A stretch of DNA of 64,000 nt, taken from contig JBGSPQ010000034.1 in NCBI GenBank assembly GCA_041738505.1, forward strand, positions 1-64,000, given 5' to 3'. The notes beneath the pieces are model-generated. The model made no database searches. It worked only from the letters and a program-made list of their open reading frames with translations, and was not told where the DNA came from. Both the position numbers and the translations under genes were made by a program. The stretch's first letter is position 1. Each line of letters opens with the position of its first letter. Origin of the DNA: JBGSPQ01 sp041738505. Its GTDB lineage: Bacteria > Patescibacteriota > Gracilibacteria > UBA1369. Below are positions 33,655 through 40,995 of the stretch, piece after piece.

Positions 33655-34248
33655 ATGGCCAATAACGAAGTGGCGACACTACTGGGAAATCTTTTAAAAG
33701 ACGAAGTGATCCGCGGGATAAGCGAGAAAGCGGGAACGGAAGTGCCGCAGACCAAAACGGCGGTAAAAACGGCCATGCCGCAGATAATAGAGGCGCTGGC
33801 CAAAAACAGCTCGTCCAAGGAAGGCGCGGAATCATTAAGCGGAGCGCTAGATCAACATCCGGGGTCGTTATTGGGGAACATCTTGGGGGCCGTGGGCGAC
33901 AACAACACACAGACCGACGGGGCCAAAATACTGGAGCACGTCTTTGGAACGGGTGAACAGGCGGTGGTAAGCGGAGTGGCTTCCAAAGCGGGGATATCGA
34001 CCAATCAGGCGACCGGCATAATGAACACCGTGGCGCCTTTGATAATGGAATCCCTGGGCAAAACCAAAGCGGACCAGAGTCTGAACAGCGGCGACATATC
34101 GGGACTATTGGCGGGACTGCTGGGCGGACAATCGGGCGGATCGGTTTTAACCGGACTGTTGGATAAGGACGGGGACGGAGACATCAAAGACGACCTGTTA
34201 ACAATGTTTTTCCGGTGGATAATGAGTTTCTTCACGGGGAAGAAGTAG
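33655..34248 (+). CDS. DUF937 (YidB-like) protein
   Basis: A 197-residue DUF937 family protein: helical repeats with the Gly/Ala-rich pattern GNILGAVGD, VVSGVASKAGIS, IMNTVAPLIMESLGK and LLAGLLGG. The C-terminus adds a calcium-loop-like DKDGDGDIKDDL and an amphipathic tail ending FFTGKK. The function of DUF937 is unknown. It is cotranscribed with the Excalibur gene and ends at terminator T1. Fragments of its last 100 bases recur at 36721, 38035 and 39428, so its 3' end has been duplicated repeatedly. Confidence 0.85.
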   Translation: MANNEVATLLGNLLKDEVIRGISEKAGTEVPQTKTAVKTAMPQIIEALAKNSSSKEGAESLSGALDQHPGSLLGNILGAVGDNNTQTDGAKILEHVFGTGEQAVVSGVASKAGISTNQATGIMNTVAPLIMESLGKTKADQSLNSGDISGLLAGLLGGQSGGSVLTGLLDKDGDGDIKDDLLTMFFRWIMSFFTGKK

Positions 34249-34299
34249 GGGGTGGTCAAAAACTTGATTTCAACTCTCAAGGTTTGTTATTTTCTACAT

Positions 34300-34355
34300 G
34301 AAGGCTTTCGGCCCGTGGTTCATAAACCACAGCTAGCGGAGAGTCTTCTTTTTTT
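34300..34355 (+). terminator. intrinsic terminator T1 of the DUF937 operon
   Basis: The outer stem GAAGGCTTTC (34300-34309) pairs, with G-U wobbles, with GAGAGTCTTC (34339-34348). An inner GTGGTT-CATA-AACCAC hairpin fills the loop, and seven Ts follow. Near-identical copies lie at 37731 and 39098. Confidence 0.85.
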
Positions 34356-34454
34356 ATTGCTCAAAGGTTGGGCTAAAGTTTCCACCGGTTTTCCGGTAAT
34401 TTGACAAAACATGTCGTTTCCGGTGTTTTTGTGTTGTAATTTATGCCATAAATC

Positions 34455-34615
34455 TTTCACCCAAGCCCCGCCACCTGTTTTTCTGAAAGGCAATTCCGGA
34501 GTGCGGGCTGGCTTGGTCCCCGCGAAGCGGGGCAGCCCGCGCGAGGCATAGGCGACGCTTGCCGCAGGAGCAAGCGGACGCCGGTGCCTTTCGGGAAAAT
34601 GGGTGGTGGGGCGGA
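34455..34615. repeat. palindromic element, copy B
   Basis: About 161 bases in the same orientation as copy A. It holds terminal inverted arms (CCCCGCCACC.. and ..GGTGGGG), central CCCCGC-gaa-GCGGGG, and CGCTTGC/GCAAGCG hairpin with loop CGCAGGA. It is preceded by a ~100-base spacer shared with copy C (GTAATTTGACAAAAC and following) and followed at 34629 by the tag GCGAAGCTATTGGACGATG that recurs at 39035. The 34616-34790 stretch otherwise shows only AT-rich promoter-like sequence. Confidence 0.87.
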
Positions 34616-34790
34616 AGAAGAGGTTAATGCGAAGCTATTGGACGATGACAAACTCTTGCCATTAATACTAATTATCAAATTTTAGACATTATGTTCCATA
34701 TTTTAACTATTTTTGTTAATGTTCTGCAAATTCTGTTGATTTTTAGGAAAATATATGCAAAAATTGCAGTGTATCAATGACATCATAACT

Positions 34791-36068
34791 ATGTTATTAA
34801 GATTTAAAATCAGGAACTATCGCTCGATTAAAGACCAAATAGTGCTGGACCTACAAGCTACAAGTGACAGTACTTTAAAAAAACAAAGTGTTTTTGAAAT
34901 TGGAAAAATAGCATTACTAAAATCAGCGGCAATATATGGACCAAATGCATCAGGAAAAAGTAATATCCTGTTAGCGTTTTTAGTGTTTAGGAACATGATA
35001 CTGGAATCCCAAGTTAGAAGTAACTTGCCGGTAGAATTACCTAATGAATTTTTCAAATTAAGTTCAACAACTACAAATAAACCATCGTATTTCGAAATAG
35101 ATTTCTTACTCGATTCGGAAATATATAACTATGGCTTTCAAATAAGTAAAAAAGCAATCCATTCAGAATGGCTAAGGAAAGAGAAAGGGAACATAACATT
35201 ATTTAAAAGAGAACAGGGGAAAATAGATAGCAATAAAAACTATTTCAAAGAAGCAGCTTCCGCTCTAAAAAAACAAGCACAGAACCTGGAAAATGTACTA
35301 TTTTTGACAATACTTGCCGCCAATGGCGGGGAAATTTCAAAAAAGATTGTTAAATTTATTCAAAATACAAATTATATCTCGGGAGCACAAAGAGGTGACA
35401 CTCTGAATTTTTCCTTCGGACAATTCATGAATAATCCTCATATGGCAGAAAAAATGAAAGACTTTATTTTAAAGTCAGATTTTGGGGTAATAGATATCAA
35501 GGCTAGTGAAAAAATGATATTGGCTAAAGAGGCACGGAATATTCCCGATAAATTTAAAGAATTACTTTTTAAAGAAGATTCAAAAATTGCAGAAAGAAGT
35601 TTGGCTTTTATATACCAAAAATACAATGCAAAAGGAGAATCAATCGGGGAAGAGCCTTTAGACTTTTTCACAGAAACATCCGAAGGATCCCAACAGGTAT
35701 TTGCTTTATCTGCTCCAATTCTTGACACTCTGGAACATGGTAAAGTTTTATTTATAGATGAAATTGATGCCAGCCTGCATCCTTTGTTTTGCCAACGCTT
35801 GATAACGATTTTTAACTCCAAAGAAGCAAACCCAAAGAACGCTCAATTGGTTTTTACAACTCATGATATATCATTGCTAAAAGAAGAATTTTTACGCAGG
35901 GATCAAATTTACTTCACTGACAAAGATAATTATGGCGGAACAGAACTTTTTTCCCTCGCAGATATATCAGAAAGAAAAGGAGTGGATTTCGCCAAGAGAT
36001 ACATGGAAGGACGATACAATGCTTTGCCGTATCTTAGCGATTTTGAAGATTTAAAATTCTATAAATAG
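34791..36068 (+). CDS. AAA ATPase (AbiLi/RloA-like)
   Basis: An AAA_15/21-type ATPase of about 425 residues from the ATG at 34791, chosen because family members start with LRFKIRNYRSIKD; a frame extension to 34755 is less likely. Walker A is GPNASGKSN (about 44-52), Walker B is KVLFIDEIDASLHP (about 315-328), with an H-loop VFTTHD after it. The middle is a long SMC-like insert. In AbiL, RloAB and PARIS-like systems such ATPases hold or activate a paired toxin. The next gene starts one base past its stop and encodes RloB, supporting a two-gene defence pair. The AT-rich composition contrasts with the upstream DUF937 operon, suggesting acquisition. Confidence 0.87.
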   Translation: MLLRFKIRNYRSIKDQIVLDLQATSDSTLKKQSVFEIGKIALLKSAAIYGPNASGKSNILLAFLVFRNMILESQVRSNLPVELPNEFFKLSSTTTNKPSYFEIDFLLDSEIYNYGFQISKKAIHSEWLRKEKGNITLFKREQGKIDSNKNYFKEAASALKKQAQNLENVLFLTILAANGGEISKKIVKFIQNTNYISGAQRGDTLNFSFGQFMNNPHMAEKMKDFILKSDFGVIDIKASEKMILAKEARNIPDKFKELLFKEDSKIAERSLAFIYQKYNAKGESIGEEPLDFFTETSEGSQQVFALSAPILDTLEHGKVLFIDEIDASLHPLFCQRLITIFNSKEANPKNAQLVFTTHDISLLKEEFLRRDQIYFTDKDNYGGTELFSLADISERKGVDFAKRYMEGRYNALPYLSDFEDLKFYK

Positions 36069-36069
36069 T

Positions 36070-36699
36070 ATGCCAAAGTACAGAGGTAATTATCAACATC
36101 GACCGGTTCATCCTAAAATTTATGTGTGGGCACATACGGGAAAAGCTGAAATCGATTACTTTCAAGAGTTTAAACAATACCTCAGATCTGATCTCTTAAT
36201 GCCAAAAAAAAAGTTATGTGGGACACCTCAAGAATTAATGATGAAAATCATCAAATGGAAACACGAAAATATCTGCGATGAAGATGGTGATCAAGTTTGG
36301 TGCATCTTCGACATAGACGAATTCTATAAAATAGACAAAAAAGGATTAATTGCATCGGTTAAAGAAGCGATAAAAAACAATATCAAGATTGCTTATATAA
36401 ACGAGTGCTTTGAACTATGGATATTACTACATTTCAAACAAGTAACAACTGCAATCAAGAGGGGAAAAGGGGTTGAGAATAGTATTCAAAAGGAATACAA
36501 GAAAAACAAACTGGGTACATTCAAAAAAAATAATAAAGTCTTCAATGTCCTATTGCCATTTCAAGGTGCTGCTCTCGCTAATGCAAAATATGTTGTAAAG
36601 AATTATGAAAAAATTGACTTGGAAGAAAAAATGAGCACAAAGGGAAACCCTTCAACCAGCATCCATTTTCTTGTTGAAGAAATAAATAAACATTGTTGA
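36070..36699 (+). CDS. RloB-like protein (AbiLii-like)
   Basis: A 209-residue RloB family protein, the usual partner of the ATPase upstream. Hallmarks are the N-terminal HTGKAEIDYFQEF (a Toprim-like E-x-x-Y variant), VWCIFDIDEF with the acidic DxDE, NECFELWILLHF, and NPSTSIHFLVEEI near the end. It is thought to be a Toprim-related nuclease or tRNA-targeting effector; that activity is inferred from the family. It is tightly coupled to the ATPase gene (one-base gap). The gene ends just before a DUF937 3' fragment, marking the cassette edge. Confidence 0.83.
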   Translation: MPKYRGNYQHRPVHPKIYVWAHTGKAEIDYFQEFKQYLRSDLLMPKKKLCGTPQELMMKIIKWKHENICDEDGDQVWCIFDIDEFYKIDKKGLIASVKEAIKNNIKIAYINECFELWILLHFKQVTTAIKRGKGVENSIQKEYKKNKLGTFKKNNKVFNVLLPFQGAALANAKYVVKNYEKIDLEEKMSTKGNPSTSIHFLVEEINKHC

Positions 36700-36720
36700 A
36701 AGAACAGGGTTATTTGAGGG

Positions 36721-36775
36721 CGGACCGGCCTGTTGGATCAGAACCGCGCCGGGTACATCAAAGACGACCTAAAAG
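36721..36775 (+). repeat. degenerate fragment of the DUF937 3' end (F1)
   Basis: Runs from CGGACCGG through CTGTTGGATCAGAAC to ATCAAAGACGACCT, matching DUF937 codons around GLLDKDGDGDIKDDL, with divergence. It is preceded by GGGCGGA, the tail of the palindromic element. It sits just after the AAA/RloB pair. Confidence 0.75.
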
Positions 36776-36831
36776 GCTGTCTTTATCTTGTCTCCCGGAA
36801 AACTCATAAATAAGAATCAACCCGGCTTTCA

Positions 36832-37263
36832 TTATTCAATTTCTCGTTCATTATCTTGTTCTTCAATCTTGGTGGCGGCGGCGATTCTATCTCGAACCGT
36901 TTTTACCACCGCTGCAAAAGCGTTAAGGCCTTCTTGAGTATGTATTTGGTAATAGTCGATGGTCCCTTGTTTTGAGACATTGCCTTTTAAATCAGTACTG
37001 CCAGCATAGCCGTTAAATCGCACCGTATCGTGGAAAATTGTATTCATTGCTTTTGCAATGTCTTTTGGGAGTCCTTGACCTGTTGGCGCGTTTGCGACCC
37101 AATAAGACCAGTTGCGACTAAATTCCCATGGCTCTAAAGTTCCAATGATCGAATAAGGTACCTCTTCATTCTGCAGACCGACTCCTTTTGGTGTTATACC
37201 CGCCGCCGACAATTCTTTTACGATGGTTTCGTCACATTGTTTATTACCTGCAAGTCTTTCCAT
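36832..37263 (-). CDS. hypothetical protein, 143 aa
   Basis: Unrecognised soluble protein. Aromatic-rich middle (EPWEFSRNWSYWVANAPTG), Gly-rich NGYAGSTDLKGNVSK, and an acidic charged tail. No signal peptide, no membrane helix. It lies in the repeat mosaic, transcribed opposite to the AAA/RloB pair. A second unknown gene is 113 bases upstream on the same strand, possibly an operon. Confidence 0.6.
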   Translation of the reverse strand: MERLAGNKQCDETIVKELSAAGITPKGVGLQNEEVPYSIIGTLEPWEFSRNWSYWVANAPTGQGLPKDIAKAMNTIFHDTVRFNGYAGSTDLKGNVSKQGTIDYYQIHTQEGLNAFAAVVKTVRDRIAAATKIEEQDNEREIE

Positions 37264-37376
37264 AAAATAATTAGGTTAAAAATTAAATGGAAATTATTAA
37301 AGCCCTTAACATAATTCATGTCAAGTTATTGGCCGAAAGAGCCACATCAGCGTCTGTTTGCTAAAGTCTTTCAATA

Positions 37377-37664
37377 TTACCTCTCCCCGATGCGTTTTTG
37401 AATTGCTCCAATGTGACTGCGAACTCCTTCTATTAAGAAGTCTATGATTGCTTTGTCCGGTTCAATTTCTCCGGTGCCTGCCTGCCGTACCCAATTTATT
37501 ACCAGACTATCAGCATGTTCCGGAGCTAAAAGAGCTTCATCAATTTCCGTTGCATATTTAACACTGGCCAGAATTTCTCGCCCGTCGGGCAAACTTGCTT
37601 CAAAAATGTCGCTTAATCGGTTTCCGTCATCATTTGTTTTAAACTCGCATTTTTCAGTTCCCAT
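37377..37664 (-). CDS. hypothetical protein, 95 aa
   Basis: Unrecognised small acidic protein (theme EKCEFKTNDDGNRLSDIFEA) with no membrane or signal segment. It precedes the 143-aa gene on the same strand. Terminator copy T2 starts 67 bases upstream of its start codon. Size and partner arrangement would suit a small toxin-antitoxin or phage-related pair, but nothing in the sequence shows that. Confidence 0.5.
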   Translation of the reverse strand: MGTEKCEFKTNDDGNRLSDIFEASLPDGREILASVKYATEIDEALLAPEHADSLVINWVRQAGTGEIEPDKAIIDFLIEGVRSHIGAIQKRIGER

Positions 37665-37730
37665 TTTAGTAAGGCTAAAGTGTTAGTATCTATATTGTAA
37701 ATATTTTTTTACTTTTGTCAATTAGTAGAT

Positions 37731-37778
37731 TTCGGGCCGTGGTTCATAAACCACAGCTAGCGGAAGGTCTTCTTTTTT
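37731..37778 (+). repeat. terminator copy T2 and shared spacer start
   Basis: Copy of T1 lacking the left end of the outer stem (starts TTCGGGCCGTGGTTC) but keeping GTGGTT-CATA-AACCAC and GGTCTTCTTTTTT. The following 100 bases to 37877 match the T1-to-element-B spacer almost exactly. Confidence 0.8.
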
Positions 37779-37877
37779 ATTGCTCAGAGGTTGAACCAAA
37801 GTCCTCACCGGTTTTCCGGTAATTTGACAAAACGTGTCGTTTCCGGTGTTTTTGTGTTGTAATTTATGCCATAAATC

Positions 37878-38038
37878 TTTCACCCAAGCCCCGCCACCTG
37901 TTTTTCCGAAAGGCAATTCCGGAGTGCGGGCTGGCTTGGTCCCCGCAAAGCGGGGCAGCCCGCGCGAGGCATAGGTGCGGTTTTCCGCAGGAGAAAACCG
38001 ACGCCGGTGCCTTTCGGGAAAATGGGTGGTGGGGCGGA
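37878..38038. repeat. palindromic element, copy C, with compensatory hairpin
   Basis: Same boundaries as copy B. The second internal hairpin reads CGGTTTTC-CGCAGGA-GAAAACCG, where A, B and D have CGCTTGC-CGCAGGA-GCAAGCG: both arms changed, pairing and loop kept. The other hairpin is CCCCGC-aaa-GCGGGG. Confidence 0.88.
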
Positions 38039-38107
38039 TCGATGCTGACCGAACTGTTGGATCAGAACCGTGACGGGTACATCAAAGACGACCTTTTAAC
38101 GATGTTT
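38035..38107 (+). repeat. DUF937 3' fragment (F2) fused to element C
   Basis: Directly continues the element end (GGGGCGGATCG) into ACTGTTGGATCAGAACCG and ATCAAAGACGACCTTTTAAC, a diverged copy of DUF937 codons 170-190. It ends before the SLH gene's stop at 38126. Confidence 0.8.
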
Positions 38108-38125
38108 ATTATGATTCTTTTACAA

Positions 38126-38962
38126 CTACTTGCAGAAAGATTGTGCATCAAAGTCTGCTCCCAGAACACCATCAAGGTTGACAGGATTTCTTCGACCGAG
38201 CTCTTCTTTAAATTGTAAGTCATTCACCCTGAAACCTCTTTTGATCAATTCTGCGTCCAACAGGGGTTCAACTTCTTCAAAAGGAGTCGTATAAATATCA
38301 TAGTCTCCAATTGCGTAGGCTTCACATATCCATGCATCAAAGGCCACTTGAAAACGATTAGTTTCTTCTTTCAGCAAGCTATCAACATTAAATGAGAAAA
38401 CTCCTCTTTTCATAGCATTTCCCGGGCCATATTCAAGAGCAGAGGAATCAAGCTCCAATAATTGCCAACTTTCCGCAGTCGCAAGATATTTTGCGTACCA
38501 CTCATTAAGATCGATATCACTAAACTTTTGATACTCGGGGGTTATCAACTCAACATTGAAGACCTCGAGCAACATTTTAAGCGCTTCCACACGGTTTACA
38601 ATTTGGCCGGGCTTGAAACTACCGTCCGCATAGCCTTCAACCCATCCTCTTTCTTTTGCCATACAAACATATTCCGCAAACCATTCATCGCCAACATCAC
38701 TAAAACAATTTTGCAATTGGCCGGCCGGTTCTATTTGAGCGGAAAGCATCATTTTTTTTAAAAGCTCGGCTCGGTTCAAATCTCCTTCCGGTCGAAAAGT
38801 TCCATCGGGATAACCGCTAATCACTCCCATTTCATATAAATTTTGGATTGCCGGCAAATATGCATATCCTTCATCAAGGTCCTTTAAGGGTATTGCATTT
38901 GCAAAAGAAACAGCACTAAAGAAGATAGAAACTGCAAAGAATACTGAAAATATTTTTTTCAT
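38126..38962 (-). CDS. SLH-domain surface protein, 278 aa
   Basis: Signal peptide (MKKIFSVFFAVSIFFSAVSF, cleaved near FANA) then three SLH repeats in the first 190 residues: GYPDGTFRPEGDLNRAE, GYADGSFKPGQIVNRVE and a degenerate third with WYAKYLATA. The C-terminal 85 residues form an acidic module of unknown fold with one Cys near each end. It should bind the wall through the SLH repeats. It sits as a single-gene cassette in the repeat mosaic, between fragment F2 and the G-tag/T3 block. Confidence 0.88.
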   Translation of the reverse strand: MKKIFSVFFAVSIFFSAVSFANAIPLKDLDEGYAYLPAIQNLYEMGVISGYPDGTFRPEGDLNRAELLKKMMLSAQIEPAGQLQNCFSDVGDEWFAEYVCMAKERGWVEGYADGSFKPGQIVNRVEALKMLLEVFNVELITPEYQKFSDIDLNEWYAKYLATAESWQLLELDSSALEYGPGNAMKRGVFSFNVDSLLKEETNRFQVAFDAWICEAYAIGDYDIYTTPFEEVEPLLDAELIKRGFRVNDLQFKEELGRRNPVNLDGVLGADFDAQSFCK

Positions 38963-39034
38963 ATTGTTTTTTTATTAAAGAAAAAATAGTCGGGGTGATT
39001 ATACATTGAATGCAATAGGGGTACAAGCGGGGGG

Positions 39035-39152
39035 GCGAAGCTATTGGACGATGACAACCACTTGATTTTCAAACCAATTTATTGATAATTTCTACATGAA
39101 GGCTTTCGGCCGTGGTTCATAAACCACAATCTGGCGGAAGGTCTTCTTTTTT
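39035..39152 (+). repeat. recurrent tag plus terminator copy T3
   Basis: The tag GCGAAGCTATTGGACGATG (39035-39053, also at 34629) leads into CTTGATTT and TTTCTACATGAAGGC, which match the bases just after the genuine DUF937 stop. T3 follows (outer arms GAAGGCTTTC 39098-39107 and GAAGGTCTTC, then TTTTTT). The stretch 39153-39427 holds no supported gene. Confidence 0.75.
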
Positions 39153-39427
39153 ATTTGCCGGAAAATGCTATCAATCCGCTAGGGACTAACGTATACCGCA
39201 AAGTGTTCTTATCAAGGCGTTTTTCAACCTTTCTTGTGAGTTTTGTAAGCGTTTTTTCGCTTTCAATTACTGTGTCGTTTTTTATGGCTATCCATTTACC
39301 CGATTATTTCTTTTCGATCTTCATGGTTGTTTTTAATTACGGTTAATACCCGAGCACAATCTCATAGATAATTCTATTTCAATCCATAGTCTCATATTTG
39401 TGTCTTTATGAGACTATATCTGTTAGG

Positions 39428-39470
39428 TGGATAATGAGTTTCTTCACGGGTAAGAAGAAGGGGGGTGAGG
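39428..39470 (+). repeat. DUF937 3' fragment (F3)
   Basis: GTGGATAATGAGTTTCTTCA at 39428-39447, then CGGGTAAGAAG, is near-identical to the genuine DUF937 gene end (34214-34247). It lies 14 bases before the stop of the fourth Fic gene. Confidence 0.85.
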
Positions 39471-39483
39471 TAAGCAAAAAATT

Positions 39484-40674
39484 TTAGTTTTGATTTAATG
39501 ACTCCGGAATAAACCTTTCCTTTTCAAGCATACTTATAATGGCTCTCAACAAATAATTATTGGAAAATTTAATGGTATAAATTCGCCCGTCTTTCTTTAG
39601 GGACATTAACATTTTTTTATCTTTAAGTCTGCTGATGATACGGGATCTTTGAACTGCTGATTTTTCATTCAGTATTTTTTCTATATCCGCAGATTTAATT
39701 TCCATGTCTTCATTATTTATCAAACCTCTTAATATTTCGTATTCTCTATTAGTTATGTTTTCACTTTCAAGCGAAATGCGCAATGCCGGCAGTAATATCT
39801 TCGCAACAAGATACTTTCTGTCCAGTAATTTATCTATTTTTTCCAGTTCAACCTTCAGCCCGTTAAGCACGTATTCGCACCAGGAAAGCACATTATTTTT
39901 TTCTCCGGTATCCGCCAATTCAAGCATGTCGTAATATCTGTTTCGATCCATACAAAATATTGCAGTTGGATTTAGCAGTCGGCCATCCTTTACTTTGAAT
40001 CCTTGTTTGATCAGCATTGCATAAGTGAACATTCTAATAACCCTACCGTTGCCATTATCAAAAGGGTGAATCCACGCCATTTTGTGATGTGATAGTGCGG
40101 TTATCAGCAGATCATGTTGAGGTCCGCAATCCTGATTGATAAAACCAATCAGCTTATCCATTTGTTCCGAAACGTGCAGGGCTTCCGGAGGTATGTGTTT
40201 GGCATTTTTTATACCGACGTTGATAGGACGAAACTGTCCGGGATATTTCGACCCCTCTCCTTTCGGTGGAGGTGTGAGATCTTGAACGAGTATCTTATGT
40301 ATTTCCAGAATATGAGCTTTTGACAGAGTCTCTTTTTCAGAAATATTTTCTTCAATAAATGCTATTGCTCTTTCAATATTGAAAATTTCTCTAATTTTTT
40401 CGTCTTTTGTTTTCCTGCCAGGAGTTTCAATTACTTTTTCCACAAATTCAGCCAAAGTGGTACGGTTGCCTTCTATGCGGGCTGATCCCAAACTTTCAAG
40501 CAGTTGAAATATTTCTTTAAGCTGAAAAAAAATGTATGGGGGCACCGGACCACCCAATTTTTTAACACGCAAGTGCTCCAGTTCGATTATTGTGCGAGTA
40601 AGAGATGATCCCCAAGACGGATTAACCAATTCGAACCCCGTTTGATTCTTTGATTCATTATTATCAGTATTCAT
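39484..40674 (-). CDS. Fic-family protein with C-terminal wHTH, 396 aa
   Basis: Inhibitory motif SARIEGN (64-70) and Fic core HPFDNGNGR (203-211), where Asn replaces the usual second Asp or Leu; catalytic His and the NGR turn are intact. The flap region KYPGQFRPINVGI (144-156) precedes it. The last 110 residues carry a wHTH (NREYEILRGLINNEDMEIKS, then SRIISRLKDKKML with a basic wing). Expected to modify a protein with a nucleotide while held by its own helix. Three TTATTTAACA repeats lie in the promoter. The gene is placed between DUF937 fragment F3 and element D like a cassette. Confidence 0.92.
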   Translation of the reverse strand: MNTDNNESKNQTGFELVNPSWGSSLTRTIIELEHLRVKKLGGPVPPYIFFQLKEIFQLLESLGSARIEGNRTTLAEFVEKVIETPGRKTKDEKIREIFNIERAIAFIEENISEKETLSKAHILEIHKILVQDLTPPPKGEGSKYPGQFRPINVGIKNAKHIPPEALHVSEQMDKLIGFINQDCGPQHDLLITALSHHKMAWIHPFDNGNGRVIRMFTYAMLIKQGFKVKDGRLLNPTAIFCMDRNRYYDMLELADTGEKNNVLSWCEYVLNGLKVELEKIDKLLDRKYLVAKILLPALRISLESENITNREYEILRGLINNEDMEIKSADIEKILNEKSAVQRSRIISRLKDKKMLMSLKKDGRIYTIKFSNNYLLRAIISMLEKERFIPESLNQN

Positions 40675-40679
40675 ATCTA

Positions 40680-40772
40680 TTATTTAACACTTGTAAGTAT
40701 TTCTTCTTTATTTTGTCAGCTTTACCTTAATTCCTTATTTAACATTTGTAAAGATATTATTTAACATATTTG
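40680..40772. promoter_or_regulatory. three TTATTTAACA direct repeats upstream of the fourth Fic gene
   Basis: Copies TTATTTAACACTTGTAA (40680-40696), TTATTTAACATTTGTAA (40735-40751) and TTATTTAACATATTTG (40757-40772) cover the promoter of the minus-strand Fic gene. This looks like an operator array; binding by the Fic wHTH is inferred. Confidence 0.6.
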
Positions 40773-40800
40773 CGTATTATCACGGTTAATGCCCGTCCCC

Positions 40801-40962
40801 TTTCACCCAAGCCCCGTCACCTGTTTTTCCGAAAGGCAATTCCGGAGTGCGGGCTGGCTTGGTCCCCGCGATAGCGGGGCAGCCCGTGCGAGGCATAGGC
40901 GACGCTTGCCGCAGGAGCAAGCGGACGCCGGTGCCTTTCGGAAAAATGGGTGGTGGGGCGGA
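40801..40962. repeat. palindromic element, copy D
   Basis: Fourth copy, same orientation. Flanks TTTCACCCAAG and CGGATC are kept. The central hairpin is CCCCGC-gata-GCGGGG, and the second is CGCTTGC/GCAAGCG. It marks the right edge of the mosaic, 34 bases before the end of the comM/yifB gene. Confidence 0.87.
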
Positions 40963-40995
40963 TCAGCCATAGAAATAAGTTGATTAATCGAGTTT

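Noticed and set aside
39155..39346. 63-codon plus-strand frame with hydrophobic stretches
   Set aside because: It lies in a decayed repeat block after a terminator copy, with no promoter or homologue clue; a small membrane peptide cannot be excluded.
32852..40962. Classical integron with attC sites
   Set aside because: No tyrosine recombinase is in the window, the repeats lack attC core sites, and DUF937 fragments at the boundaries suggest duplication and decay instead.
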